A DNA stretch of 64,000 bases, from NCBI GenBank assembly GCA_963643165.1, contig CAVIJD010000009.1, forward strand, positions 1-64,000, given 5' to 3'. Numbering within the stretch: the stretch's first letter is position 1; each line of letters begins with the position of its first letter. Of the stretch, positions 26,895 to 35,688 are shown one piece after another. The position numbers were made by a program, and so were the translations under genes. This DNA comes from F23-D06 sp963643165. GTDB lineage: Bacteria > Bacteroidota > Bacteroidia > Bacteroidales > WCHB1-69. The notes beneath the pieces were generated by a model. The model saw nothing but the letters and a program-made list of their open reading frames with translations, was not told the DNA's origin and made no database searches.

Positions 26895-26905
26895 GATTGC
26901 TTGTT

Positions 26906-27829
26906 TTAATAAATTCCTAAAAGTTTTAGTATCAGAGCCATACGGACGAACATACCATTTTTGGCCTGGTTGAAGTACTGTGCTCGCGGGTCATCGTCAA
27001 CCTCGGGGCTGATTTCATTCACGCGTGGCAGCGGGTGCAGGATATAGGTGTCAGGGCGTGCATACGACATTTTCTCTTTGTCGAGGATGAAGCGGTCTTT
27101 CAGGCGGATATAATCCTCCTCGTTGAAAAAGCGTTCGCGCTGCACGCGGGTCATGTACAAGAAGTCGAGTTGTCCCATGTATGGTTCCATTTGGTCCACT
27201 TCTTGGAAAGGAATGCCTTTTTTGCGGACGATTTCCTCCCGGATATACTCGGGCACGCGCAGTTCCTCTGGGGAGATGAAGATAAACTTGACACCTTCAT
27301 AGTTGCTGAGGAATTTCACCAAAGAGTGGACGGTTCTGCCGAACTTGAGGTCGCCGCAAAAACCGTAAGTTTTGTTTTCCACGCCGCCGCGCAGCCGTTC
27401 AATCGTGAGGATGTCCGTCAGCGTCTGGGTGGGGTGTTGGTGGCCGCCGTCGCCGGCATTGATGAGCGGCATCTTGATGAAGTGACTGGCCATACGCGGC
27501 GCACCCTCTTTAGGATGACGCATGGCGGCAATGTCCGCATAGCACTCAATAGTGCGCAACGTGTCGGCAATGCTCTCGCCTTTGGCCACGGAACTGGAAT
27601 TCGGCTCCGAAAAGCCGATCACCTTGCCGCCCAATCGCAGCATGGCAGCCTCAAAACTGAAGCGCGTACGGGTGCTGGGTTCATAAAAAAGAGTTGCCAG
27701 GATTTTTCCTTCGCAACTCTTACTGTATTTTTCCGGATCTGCAATAATTTGATGAGCCAAATCAAATATTTCGCGAAACTCTTCGCGCGTGAAATCCGAC
27801 GGGTCAATTAAGCTCCTGTTCTTTAACAA
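26906..27829 (-). CDS. pyrB: aspartate carbamoyltransferase catalytic chain
   Basis: First committed step of pyrimidine synthesis: carbamoyl phosphate plus aspartate. 307 residues with the carbamoyl-phosphate loop PSTRTRFSFE (Ser52-Arg56), HPTQTLTDI and HPLPRVNEI. The start is a TTG at 27829; no ATG fits. It is backed by a full-length Shine-Dalgarno sequence AAGGAGG seven bases upstream, very unusual in this phylum, which settles the start. A near -7 element (TACTTTTTG, one base too long) lies at 27899-27907. Followed by pyrI. Confidence 0.97.
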   Translation of the reverse strand: MLKNRSLIDPSDFTREEFREIFDLAHQIIADPEKYSKSCEGKILATLFYEPSTRTRFSFEAAMLRLGGKVIGFSEPNSSSVAKGESIADTLRTIECYADIAAMRHPKEGAPRMASHFIKMPLINAGDGGHQHPTQTLTDILTIERLRGGVENKTYGFCGDLKFGRTVHSLVKFLSNYEGVKFIFISPEELRVPEYIREEIVRKKGIPFQEVDQMEPYMGQLDFLYMTRVQRERFFNEEDYIRLKDRFILDKEKMSYARPDTYILHPLPRVNEISPEVDDDPRAQYFNQAKNGMFVRMALILKLLGIY

Positions 27830-27836
27830 AATAAAA

Positions 27837-27843
27837 CCTCCTT
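27837..27843 (-). promoter_or_regulatory. strong Shine-Dalgarno site of pyrB
   Basis: AAGGAGG on the minus strand, 7 bases before the TTG start. Nearly all other genes here lack any such site. Confidence 0.8.
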
Positions 27844-27970
27844 ATGTTTGATTATCACTATTTTACAACTTGCAGTTTTCACAACACATTAAATTGCGCA
27901 AAAGTAGGCAAATATTTTTATCCCCGCCTCATTTTTATTGACTTTTTATGAACATTTTTCAGATTGCCCG

Positions 27971-30900
27971 CTACCGGATTCTCAAATTGCTGAAAAGCAC
28001 ACACTTAGGAACAAGCATCGAAACAGGGAATCCAGCCAACGGCATTTCGGGTGTTCCACTGCATTTAGACTGTCCTCGCGACATCATATTGGCCACCGCG
28101 GTTTCATTCGATGCCGTCACCACCCTGTTGAAAAGATGCAGGTCTATTTTTTCGGTGTGAGAAAGGCGCACGAGTGTCTTCTTGCCGTCTTTCAGATTTA
28201 CTTTATAAGCATGTACTGGACTATTCTCCGACATTCCGGCATCCTTAAATTCGGGCATTTTTACGATTTCATATATATAATGCCAGCCGGCTTGGCGTGC
28301 CAACTTTCGCGCTTTCTGCAACATTTCGGCATCGTTGCTTCGGCTGTGGCACCTGAATTCGAGCACGCCCGCACCGCATGTTGCCACCAACCGCCCATCC
28401 GACAACGCAAGCCGCTGATGACCGTTTGAGAACTTGACGGCGGCCGTGGGGATCCGATTTGACAATAATGTATATAGACGCCCCTTTTCTATCACCTCCA
28501 TCCGTTCCTCGGCTGGAACCCCGTCCGCGTCAATCGTATAGCGTCCGATGAGTGGTTCCGCACACCGCTCCCCACAGCCAGGTCCAGAATAGACATCGAG
28601 CAACGGACTGACTACCCTTTGGTCAATCTTATCTTCCAGATAATTGAAACTTGTGCCATCTGACTGTATCAACGGCCTTACGGCAATCAACGAGGGCGTA
28701 CTTTCCAAGAATGCCTGTTTGAACAGAACCGCCGCCGCCTGCCCAAACACGATGACGGGGCCGTCGTAGAAGTCGTTCACCAATGGTGCCTCGCGCAATG
28801 CCGACAACATCCTCATCATAGCAAGTGCAGTATCGGCCAAATAGGAAACTTCCGGCAAGTCGGAGATGCCGTGATAGAAGAAATGGCTGTAGTCGCGCAG
28901 CGGCATGCCGTCAGCATCTTCGGTTTCGGCATAAATCTGCACGCAAACTATTTGGAACGGCTGCTCATAGCGGGTGCCTTGTGCCGACAGATAGTAGGCG
29001 TTGGCATTGTACGCATACACATTCACCCCACAGTCACGAATCGTTTTCAACGCCACCGTGTCGTGAACGAAAGCAGCAGATATGCCATTCGCCAAGTCTT
29101 GCAGCAGTTCAATCGACCAATGTCCGGTAGCGGTGCTGTCAAAAAATTCGTTCTTGAATACACGGGAGCGGTCGGGCGGCAGCGATGAGGCCCGTTCGTA
29201 GGGCCATTGCGCCAAAGCCAGCTGCTTTTCGGCATAGTCTGCAAGTGCCCGCCGGTAAGCGCGGTCGGCCGACAGGTGCAACGCCCGTCGCAAATTGTTG
29301 CCGTTTTCGGCAAGGGGCAGGTTGAAGGCCGTTTCTGACCAATTCTTTTCGGCAAAATTCTCATTGTTCAACTTGTCGTCGCCCACCCTGACTTGCGTTT
29401 CAACGCTTCTCATCGGCATCTCAGAAAGCAGTACCGTGCTGCCCATTATGCTTTTCACTTGATACATGCTTGCATCTGTGACCAGAAAGTCGAGGTCATA
29501 CGCCGGAGGATACGCGCGCAGGGCAGTATCCTCAAAAAAGGCCGTCATCTCCTCTTGCATGATAGACGAGCAGACTTCCGAAAACTGTCCGGGAACCTCA
29601 TGTTCATCGTCCTTTACGGGGAGCGGCGACAGCAGAGCCGGCATCTCAACGCTGGGCGCAACCTCCGTTGCCACAGCCGCGAGCAACACTGCGGGTGCCG
29701 TGCTTCGTTTCGGGAGACCACCCGTAAGCGACGGGGGCACAACCGACGTCACGGGCTCATTTCCGCCCGAGAGCACGGCGGGACAGACCGTCGTCAGGTC
29801 CGCAAACCGCAAGCCGCGCACCAGTTTGCCCGTGCCATTCTCATCATCGGCATAAACCCGGTAAACCTCTTGCGGGACAATCTCGCCAGAGGGCGTGAAC
29901 ATCACATTGCGGACCCAATAGCCGTAGGGCTTGCCTTGACGGGTGGCCTCAGCTTTCAACGCCTCAAGAAGTTCTGCCTCAGTTTTCGGAGAACGGGCGG
30001 TCGCCACAAATCCACGCTCGTCGGAAGAGAACGACATTGCGGAAGACACGGCACAATGCGATTTTAAGACTCCGGCATAAAGCACGGCCGAGGCCGCCTC
30101 GCCCGACAGCATCACAGGGCAGACGGACGCTTCCGCAGCGGGTGCTTCAGCCGTGCGGCAAAGCCGGGCATACAATTCGTGCATTTCGGAAAGCACCTCT
30201 GACGCTTGGGGAAGGTCGTTCGGATATTCCGCCGACAGCGTCTTCGCACAGTCAATCGGCGCGCCATCCTCGGCAAGTGCCGACATTGAGAGCGTAAGCA
30301 CCGAAACATTGCTGTTAGTCACAGCACATAGGTCGCCATTGCTCAGACTGTAGGTCCTGACGTATGAATAATGCAGCCGTGCGGAGCCGTTGCGGCAGTT
30401 CTCGAAAGCGTTGCAAAGGGCAGAGCAGTCGTTCAGCCGTTCAACCCAGCCCTCCACACAGGCAGAAGCCGAGCTGTCGCGCGGCGGCTCAAAAACAGCG
30501 TCCTGAATTGGCGGCTCAAAAACCGTTCTGCGTTTCGGTTTCCCGAGCGACTCTTGAAGATGCCTTTTCTGATGCTCTCTCACAGTCTGCTCATACACAA
30601 GGCTCACCTCCCGGTTCAATGCGGCAACGATAGCCTGCTCGTTGAGTTCGGACGGAAAAAACGGCAAAGTGTCAGACGAGCGTCCTTCGGTATAGTCACC
30701 GGAATCGATGTCGCCAACTATCAGTCTGACGGAAAAACGGGAGCCGAAGCGGTACCGTTGTTCCATGACACTGCCCATTTTGGAATCGAGAATATAGTCT
30801 TCTTGTTTGTCAATGCGGCAATAGAGCGAACAGAGGGGCGCATCGCCGTGGCGGTAACGTTCAACCTGTTGCCGGAGTTGGGTCTGCACGAAATCCACAA

Positions 30901-30997
30901 ACAGCTTTTCGTCCGTCAAGGACTGCGCCTTCCCGCAGATTGCAGCGAGCGCGAAAGCCAACCAAAGGATTGTCGCACGAAAACGCCGGGGCATCAT
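27971..30997 (-). CDS. exported tandem TldD/PmbA-like protein, metal motifs not conserved
   Basis: 1008-residue protein with a signal peptide (FRATILWLAFALAAICGKAQS). Two halves each look like the TldD/PmbA fold. The first (about 26-460) ends with VRGLRFADLTTV and PAVLLAAV. The second (about 490-1008) has MYQVKSIMGSTVL, PLRDYSHFFYHG, GRYTIDADGVPAEER, GRLYTLLSNR and the closing AGFPVSML, then VLFSNLRI. TldD peptidases carry a HExxxH zinc site after a VVL-type strand. Here the matching places read VLYAGVLKSH (about 304) and VLFKQAFLES (about 755), so neither half keeps it. Ordinary members are about 450-550 residues and cytoplasmic. It follows purA by 8 bases. Function unknown; possibly a non-catalytic binding or scaffold protein. 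Confidence 0.7.
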   Translation of the reverse strand: MMPRRFRATILWLAFALAAICGKAQSLTDEKLFVDFVQTQLRQQVERYRHGDAPLCSLYCRIDKQEDYILDSKMGSVMEQRYRFGSRFSVRLIVGDIDSGDYTEGRSSDTLPFFPSELNEQAIVAALNREVSLVYEQTVREHQKRHLQESLGKPKRRTVFEPPIQDAVFEPPRDSSASACVEGWVERLNDCSALCNAFENCRNGSARLHYSYVRTYSLSNGDLCAVTNSNVSVLTLSMSALAEDGAPIDCAKTLSAEYPNDLPQASEVLSEMHELYARLCRTAEAPAAEASVCPVMLSGEAASAVLYAGVLKSHCAVSSAMSFSSDERGFVATARSPKTEAELLEALKAEATRQGKPYGYWVRNVMFTPSGEIVPQEVYRVYADDENGTGKLVRGLRFADLTTVCPAVLSGGNEPVTSVVPPSLTGGLPKRSTAPAVLLAAVATEVAPSVEMPALLSPLPVKDDEHEVPGQFSEVCSSIMQEEMTAFFEDTALRAYPPAYDLDFLVTDASMYQVKSIMGSTVLLSEMPMRSVETQVRVGDDKLNNENFAEKNWSETAFNLPLAENGNNLRRALHLSADRAYRRALADYAEKQLALAQWPYERASSLPPDRSRVFKNEFFDSTATGHWSIELLQDLANGISAAFVHDTVALKTIRDCGVNVYAYNANAYYLSAQGTRYEQPFQIVCVQIYAETEDADGMPLRDYSHFFYHGISDLPEVSYLADTALAMMRMLSALREAPLVNDFYDGPVIVFGQAAAVLFKQAFLESTPSLIAVRPLIQSDGTSFNYLEDKIDQRVVSPLLDVYSGPGCGERCAEPLIGRYTIDADGVPAEERMEVIEKGRLYTLLSNRIPTAAVKFSNGHQRLALSDGRLVATCGAGVLEFRCHSRSNDAEMLQKARKLARQAGWHYIYEIVKMPEFKDAGMSENSPVHAYKVNLKDGKKTLVRLSHTEKIDLHLFNRVVTASNETAVANMMSRGQSKCSGTPEMPLAGFPVSMLVPKCVLFSNLRIR

Positions 30998-31005
30998 ATT
31001 GGAAA

Positions 31006-32289
31006 CTACTCCCGGAACATCGTTGCCTCCCTGTCGGGACCAACGGAAACGATAGAAACCTTTGTCTGGACTTGTTCTTCTATAAACCTCACATAATCCC
31101 TGAACGGCTGCGGCATTGACTCATAATTGCGGATAATGCTGATGTCCTGTTTCCAGCCGGGGAGTGTCGTATAGACCGGCTCAATGTCCGCGAAAGAGTC
31201 GGCGGGCATCCTGTCGGTCAGTTTCCCGTTCACCTTATAGGCGGTGCAGACGTTAATGGTATCGAAGTCTGACAGCACGTCGGCCTTTGTGAGGGCGATG
31301 TCGGTGACGCCATTGACCATAATAGCGTACTTGAGTGCCACCAGGTCGAGCCAGCCGCAGCGGCGCGGCCGTCCGGTCGTTGCGCCGAACTCATTGCCTT
31401 GTTTGCGCAGTTTTTCTCCTGTCTCGTCAAACAGTTCCGTCGGGAAGGGGCCGCTGCCCACGCGGGTGCAGTAAGCCTTGACGATACCGATGACCTTGCC
31501 GGCATAATGTGGAGCGAGGCCGAGTCCTGTAAAGGCGCCGGCGGCAATCGTATTGGAAGATGTCACAAACGGGTAGGCACCGAACTCAAGGTCCAGCAAC
31601 GTGCCCTGCGCGCCCTCTGCCAACACCGTCTTTCCCTGCTGCATATAAGAGAGCATCTCATACTCGCTGTCGATGACCTTGAACTGCTTCAACGTTGCAA
31701 GAGAAGAGAGCCACTCCTTTTCCATCTCCTCCAGACGTTGGTGAAGATTCTCTACGGGGTAGTGTTCGAGAATTTCCAGATGGCGAGACACGGCGGCGTG
31801 GTATTTTTCCAGAAAATCGGGGGAAAGCAAGTCGCAGACGCGCAGACCCGTGCGGGCCGTCTTGTCTGTATAGGCCGGACCGATGCCACGGAGCGTAGAG
31901 CCGATCTTCATCTTGCCCTTTTTAGACTCCTGCGCGGCATCCAGCAGCCGGTGTGTCGGAAGGATCAGGTGTGCCTTGGCGGAGATGAACAAATTGTCGG
32001 TGGGGGTCAGTCCGAGAGCCTCCAGCGAGCGTATCTCCTGTTCAAAAACCACGGGGTCAATCACCACCCCGTTTCCAATCACATTGACCTTGTCTTTATG
32101 GAAAATCCCTGAAGGGATAATATGGAGCACGTGGCGTATCCCGTTGAATTCCAAAGAGTGTCCCGCATTGGGGCCGCCCTGAAAGCGGGCCACCACGTCA
32201 TAATTCGGAGTCACTACATCTACAATCTTTCCTTTTCCCTCGTCTCCCCACTGCAATCCCAACAAAATATCGATTTTCATATTCTTCAT
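31006..32289 (-). CDS. purA: adenylosuccinate synthetase
   Basis: IMP plus aspartate plus GTP to adenylosuccinate, on the route to AMP. 427 residues. GLQWGDEGKGKIVD holds the GTP loop and catalytic aspartate. NAGHS holds the catalytic histidine. STLRGIGPAY, CTRVGSGPFPTE and GRPRRCGWLDLV are all as expected. A second ATG three codons in (32280) is equally good; sequence alone does not decide. Transcribed from the exact promoter at 32319-32349, divergent from trxA, and followed by the TldD-like gene. Confidence 0.97.
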   Translation of the reverse strand: MKNMKIDILLGLQWGDEGKGKIVDVVTPNYDVVARFQGGPNAGHSLEFNGIRHVLHIIPSGIFHKDKVNVIGNGVVIDPVVFEQEIRSLEALGLTPTDNLFISAKAHLILPTHRLLDAAQESKKGKMKIGSTLRGIGPAYTDKTARTGLRVCDLLSPDFLEKYHAAVSRHLEILEHYPVENLHQRLEEMEKEWLSSLATLKQFKVIDSEYEMLSYMQQGKTVLAEGAQGTLLDLEFGAYPFVTSSNTIAAGAFTGLGLAPHYAGKVIGIVKAYCTRVGSGPFPTELFDETGEKLRKQGNEFGATTGRPRRCGWLDLVALKYAIMVNGVTDIALTKADVLSDFDTINVCTAYKVNGKLTDRMPADSFADIEPVYTTLPGWKQDISIIRNYESMPQPFRDYVRFIEEQVQTKVSIVSVGPDREATMFRE

Positions 32290-32318
32290 TTTGCGACTTT
32301 GTTTACTTTGAGCAGGTG

Positions 32319-32349
32319 CAAAAATACACTTTTTTTATGCTGCACCAAA
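32319..32349 (-). promoter_or_regulatory. purA promoter, exact consensus
   Basis: On the minus strand TTTG (32349-32346), 19 bases, TATTTTTG (32326-32319), 30 bases before the ATG at 32289. Confidence 0.85.
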
Positions 32350-32375
32350 TTAAACGTGCCTTATCCTATTTTTTG

Positions 32376-32383
32376 TATTTTTG
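32376..32383 (+). promoter_or_regulatory. -7 element (TATTTTTG) for trxA
   Basis: Perfect TAnnTTTG 41 bases ahead of the trxA ATG; no clear -33 TTTG. It faces away from the purA promoter. Confidence 0.55.
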
Positions 32384-32423
32384 CCACCTTGAATAAAATT
32401 TTAACGCATTAAATAACATTATT

Positions 32424-32738
32424 ATGGCATTAGCAATCGACTCCAGTAATTTTGAAACATTGGCCAATGGAGACAAATTGGTCATCATTGATTTTTGGGC
32501 ACAATGGTGCGGGCCCTGCAAAGCATTAAGTCCCGTTGTTGAAGAATTGGCTCAAGAATATGAAAACGAAGTCATTATCGGAAAATGTGACGTTGACGAG
32601 AACAGCGATTTGGCTGCACAGTTCGGCGTCATGAACATCCCGATGCTGGTTTTCTTGAAGAACGGCGAGATGGCAGACGCCCTGGTCGGGCTGGTTTCCA
32701 AAGACAAAATCGTAAAGAAAATCGAAGAGCTCAAATAG
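32424..32738 (+). CDS. trxA: thioredoxin
   Basis: Cytoplasmic disulfide reductant, 104 residues, with FWAQWCGPCKALSP (active Cys29 and Cys32), the buried Asp in VIIDFW and the cis-proline loop MNIPML. No signal peptide. It could reduce the class II ribonucleotide reductase encoded at 11873, though that pairing is inference. Followed by a peptide transporter 40 bases later. Confidence 0.96.
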   Translation: MALAIDSSNFETLANGDKLVIIDFWAQWCGPCKALSPVVEELAQEYENEVIIGKCDVDENSDLAAQFGVMNIPMLVFLKNGEMADALVGLVSKDKIVKKIEELK

Positions 32739-32778
32739 TTTCTGAAATTCATTAAATTATTCACCAATAAAAATTATT

Positions 32779-34464
32779 ATGATTGATTTTTTCACAAACC
32801 ATCGTATGGTGGCCCTGTTGATTGCAATTCTCATTGTTGTAATCCCGTTCATCATCTATTATGTAACCATTGCCAAGCGTGAGCATCCGAAAGGGCTCAT
32901 CGCCGCTGCGTTGAGCAACATGGGCGAGCGGTTTGGCTATTACATCATGAATGCCATCTTGCTGCTCTTCCTGGTCTCCAAGTTCGGCCTTCCTGACGGC
33001 ACTGCCGGCACCATCTATTCGGTGTTCTATTTCGGCATTTACGTGCTCAGCCTTGTCGGCGGTATCATTGCCGACCGCACGCAAAACTACAACAAGACCA
33101 TCCAATGGGGTCTGATTATCATGTCCATCGGCTATGTGGCATTGGCTATTCCGTTGTTCAGCAAGGATGCCAACGGCTTCATCGTTGACGGCAATCCTCA
33201 ATGGTGGTCCATTCTCATCTTCACCTGCATCGCGCTGCTCTGCATCTCTTTTGGCAACGGCTTGTTCAAAGGCAACCTTCAGGCCATCGTCGGCAAGATG
33301 TACGACGAGTTTGAGGCAGAAGCCGCCAAAAAAGGCGAGGACGCCCTGAAAATCGCCAAAGAAAAACGCGACTCCGGATTCCAGATTTTCTACGTGTTCA
33401 TCAACATCGGCGGTGTCGTCGCCCCGTTTGTGGCCCCGCTGCTCCGCGAGTGGTGGCTCAAAGCCCACAACTTCGTTTACAACTCCGACATGCCCGGCCT
33501 CTGCCACCAGTTCCTCAGCAACCAAGGCGCTGACATCTCCACCAAGTTTGAAGAGACCAAGGCCCTTGTGATGAACGGGTACAACTTTGTGGACAATGCC
33601 ACATTCTGCTCTGACTATATTCAGGTCTTCAACCAGGGCATCCATTTTGCATTCATCGCCTCCGTGGTGGCTATGCTCGTCTCGCTGACTATCTTTATGT
33701 GTACAAAAAAGAACTTCCCACAACCCGCCAAGAAAGAGAAACAGGAAGTTGTTGAATACACCGCTGAAGAGAAACAGGCTATGGCCAAAGAGATCAAACA
33801 ACGTCTTTACGCTCTCTTTGCCGTGCTGGGCATTGCTATTTTCTTCTGGCTATCGTTCCATCAGAACGGACAGTCCTTGTCTGTTTTCGCCCGCGACTTC
33901 GTCAAGACGGAGTCCATCGCCCCTGAGATTTGGCAGGCTTTGAACCCCTTCTTTGTCATCTTCCTGACACCTATCGTCATGGTTTCTTTTGCCGCGCTTG
34001 CCAGAAAAGGCAAGGGTATCTCTACACCGCGAAAAATCGCCATCGGTATGGCCATTGCCGGTTGCGCCTATCTGTTCCTGGCTATCGTTTCGATTGTCAA
34101 CCACTATCCTTCCGGCACCGACTTCCGCGCTATGGACGCCCAAACTATGTTAGCAGAAGGCCTGTCAAAAGCCGGCCCGTGGGTGCTGATCGTAACTTAC
34201 CTCTTCCTGACCATCGCCGAACTGTTCATCTCCCCGCTGGGACTCTCCTTTGTTTCTAAGGTTGCCCCGAGAAACATGGTCGGACTTTGCCAAGGACTTT
34301 GGCTTGGTGCCACCGCCATCGGTAACCTGATGATCTGGATCGGACCTGTCATGTACAACGCATGGCCGATCTGGAAATGCTGGGGCGTGTTCTTCATCAT
34401 CTGCCTCGTCTCCATGAGCGTGATGCTGGGCATGGTGAAATGGCTTGAACGCGTGGCTAAATAG
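32779..34464 (+). CDS. POT-family proton-dependent oligopeptide transporter
   Basis: Inner-membrane di-/tripeptide importer of the major facilitator superfamily. 561 residues with about 12-14 hydrophobic segments. The signature GERFGYYIMNAILLL matches the ExxERFxYY proton-coupling motif, and SFGNGLFKGNLQ and RTQNYNKTI fit loops of the family. A hydrophilic domain of roughly 80-100 residues follows the sixth helix. It pairs functionally with the S46 dipeptidyl peptidase, which makes dipeptides. A strong terminator follows at 34491. Confidence 0.92.
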   Translation: MIDFFTNHRMVALLIAILIVVIPFIIYYVTIAKREHPKGLIAAALSNMGERFGYYIMNAILLLFLVSKFGLPDGTAGTIYSVFYFGIYVLSLVGGIIADRTQNYNKTIQWGLIIMSIGYVALAIPLFSKDANGFIVDGNPQWWSILIFTCIALLCISFGNGLFKGNLQAIVGKMYDEFEAEAAKKGEDALKIAKEKRDSGFQIFYVFINIGGVVAPFVAPLLREWWLKAHNFVYNSDMPGLCHQFLSNQGADISTKFEETKALVMNGYNFVDNATFCSDYIQVFNQGIHFAFIASVVAMLVSLTIFMCTKKNFPQPAKKEKQEVVEYTAEEKQAMAKEIKQRLYALFAVLGIAIFFWLSFHQNGQSLSVFARDFVKTESIAPEIWQALNPFFVIFLTPIVMVSFAALARKGKGISTPRKIAIGMAIAGCAYLFLAIVSIVNHYPSGTDFRAMDAQTMLAEGLSKAGPWVLIVTYLFLTIAELFISPLGLSFVSKVAPRNMVGLCQGLWLGATAIGNLMIWIGPVMYNAWPIWKCWGVFFIICLVSMSVMLGMVKWLERVAK

Positions 34465-34490
34465 TCTTATACAGACAATCATACAACGCA

Positions 34491-34530
34491 AAAAGAAAGC
34501 GGCTCTCGAAAGGAGAGCCGCTTTCTTTTT
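34491..34530 (+). terminator. terminator of the peptide transporter gene
   Basis: AAAGAAAGCGGCTCTC and its complement around a five-base loop, ending in a T run, 27 bases after the stop. Confidence 0.93.
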
Positions 34531-34556
34531 CACTTCATCTATAACGAATGGCAGAC

Positions 34557-34592
34557 AAAAAAAAGGCTGGTTTGCTTTTTCGCAAACCAGCC
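34557..34592 (-). terminator. terminator of tRNA-Glu
   Basis: An 11-bp stem (GGCTGGTTTGC at 34565-34575 with its complement at 34582-34592) and, on the minus strand, eight T (34564-34557). Eight bases after the tRNA. Confidence 0.92.
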
Positions 34593-34600
34593 CTGTCTTG

Positions 34601-34672
34601 TAGCGTGTAGGAGAATCGAACTCCTATTGCAAGATTGAGAATCTTGATTCCTAACCATTAGAAGAACACGCC
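34601..34672 (-). tRNA. tRNA-Glu (CTC)
   Basis: 72 bases. Acceptor GGCGTGT/ACACGCT with a G1:U72 wobble, D arm TTCTAATGGTTAGGA, anticodon stem CAAGA/TCTTG with loop TTCTCAA (anticodon CTC), T arm with GTTCGATT. CCA not encoded. Promoter and terminator of its own. The 172 bases upstream to nfo hold only the promoter. Confidence 0.93.
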
Positions 34673-34696
34673 ATCTCATTCTGCCGAAAGGCGGTG

Positions 34697-34727
34697 CAAA
34701 AATACATTTTTTTTATTAACCTGCAAC
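34697..34727 (-). promoter_or_regulatory. tRNA-Glu promoter
   Basis: On the minus strand GTTG (one off TTTG; 34727-34724), 19 bases, TATTTTTG (34704-34697), 24 bases before the tRNA. Confidence 0.72.
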
Positions 34728-34844
34728 TGCTCCGCAATCATTTTTTAATCTTTGCGTAAAATATTGTAAATCAACGATAAAATCTAAAAAAAACACCGGC
34801 AGCATACAGCATTTATAAATGAAAATGCTGACAATATGGACAGC

Positions 34845-35687
34845 CTACCGCGTCAAATTCTGCAACATCCGGATTTCGTCCTGCCAGAGGCTTTCGTCGG
34901 GCGTTTCAAGGATGAGCGGCATCCCGTCAAAGCGAAGGTCTTTCATAAAACGGCTGAAAAAGTCGAGGCCGAGTAGTCCTTTCCCGATGCTGTCGTGGCG
35001 GTCAACTCTTGAGGCCAATTCCTTTTTGGTGTCGTTGAGATGTATGGCCTTGAGGTAAGCGGCGCCAATGGTGTTGTCGAACTCGCCAAATGTGTTGTTG
35101 TAGCCCTCTGCCGTCTTGATGTCATAGCCGGCAGAATAGGTGTGGCAGGTGTCGAGGCACACGCCGACACGACTTTTATCTTCAACTTTATCAATAATAT
35201 AGGCAATATGCTGGAAACTGAACCCCACGTTAGAGCCTTGTCCGGCGGTATTCTCGATGACCGCCGTCACGCCTTGCGTGCGGTCGAGCGCGATATTGAT
35301 GCTCTCGGCAATGCGGTTGAGGCACTCCTCAAGCGGTATTTTCTTCAGATGGCTTCCCGGATGGAAGTTCAGCATCTTGAGGCCCAACTGCTCACAACGC
35401 TGCATCTCGTCAAGAAAAGCACTCCTCGACTTCTCCAGAGCCTCCTTTTCGGGCTGGCCAAGGTTGATGAGGTAACTGTCATGCGGCAGAATTTGTTCAG
35501 GCTTGAAGCCGTGCAACGCACAGTTTTCTTTGAACTTGTCTATCGACTTGTCCGTAAGCGGCGGCGACACCCATTGACGTTGATTTTTGGTGAACAGGGC
35601 AAAAGCGGTGGCACCAACAGCCGCCGCATTCAACGGGGCATTTTCAACCCCTCCGGTTGTGCTGACGTGCGGTCCGATGTATTTCAT
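34845..35687 (-). CDS. nfo: endonuclease IV (AP endonuclease)
   Basis: Cuts at abasic sites in base-excision repair. 280 residues, starting MKYIGPHVSTTGGVENAP. All metal-binding motifs of the TIM barrel are seen: LNFHPGSH, VIENTAGQGS, VCLDTCHTYSAGYD, HLNDTK, RVDRHDSIGKG and the final LETP. The ATG follows the previous stop by one base, so it is translated from the queA-purM-barrel message. Confidence 0.97.
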   Translation of the reverse strand: MKYIGPHVSTTGGVENAPLNAAAVGATAFALFTKNQRQWVSPPLTDKSIDKFKENCALHGFKPEQILPHDSYLINLGQPEKEALEKSRSAFLDEMQRCEQLGLKMLNFHPGSHLKKIPLEECLNRIAESINIALDRTQGVTAVIENTAGQGSNVGFSFQHIAYIIDKVEDKSRVGVCLDTCHTYSAGYDIKTAEGYNNTFGEFDNTIGAAYLKAIHLNDTKKELASRVDRHDSIGKGLLGLDFFSRFMKDLRFDGMPLILETPDESLWQDEIRMLQNLTR

Positions 35688-35688
35688 C

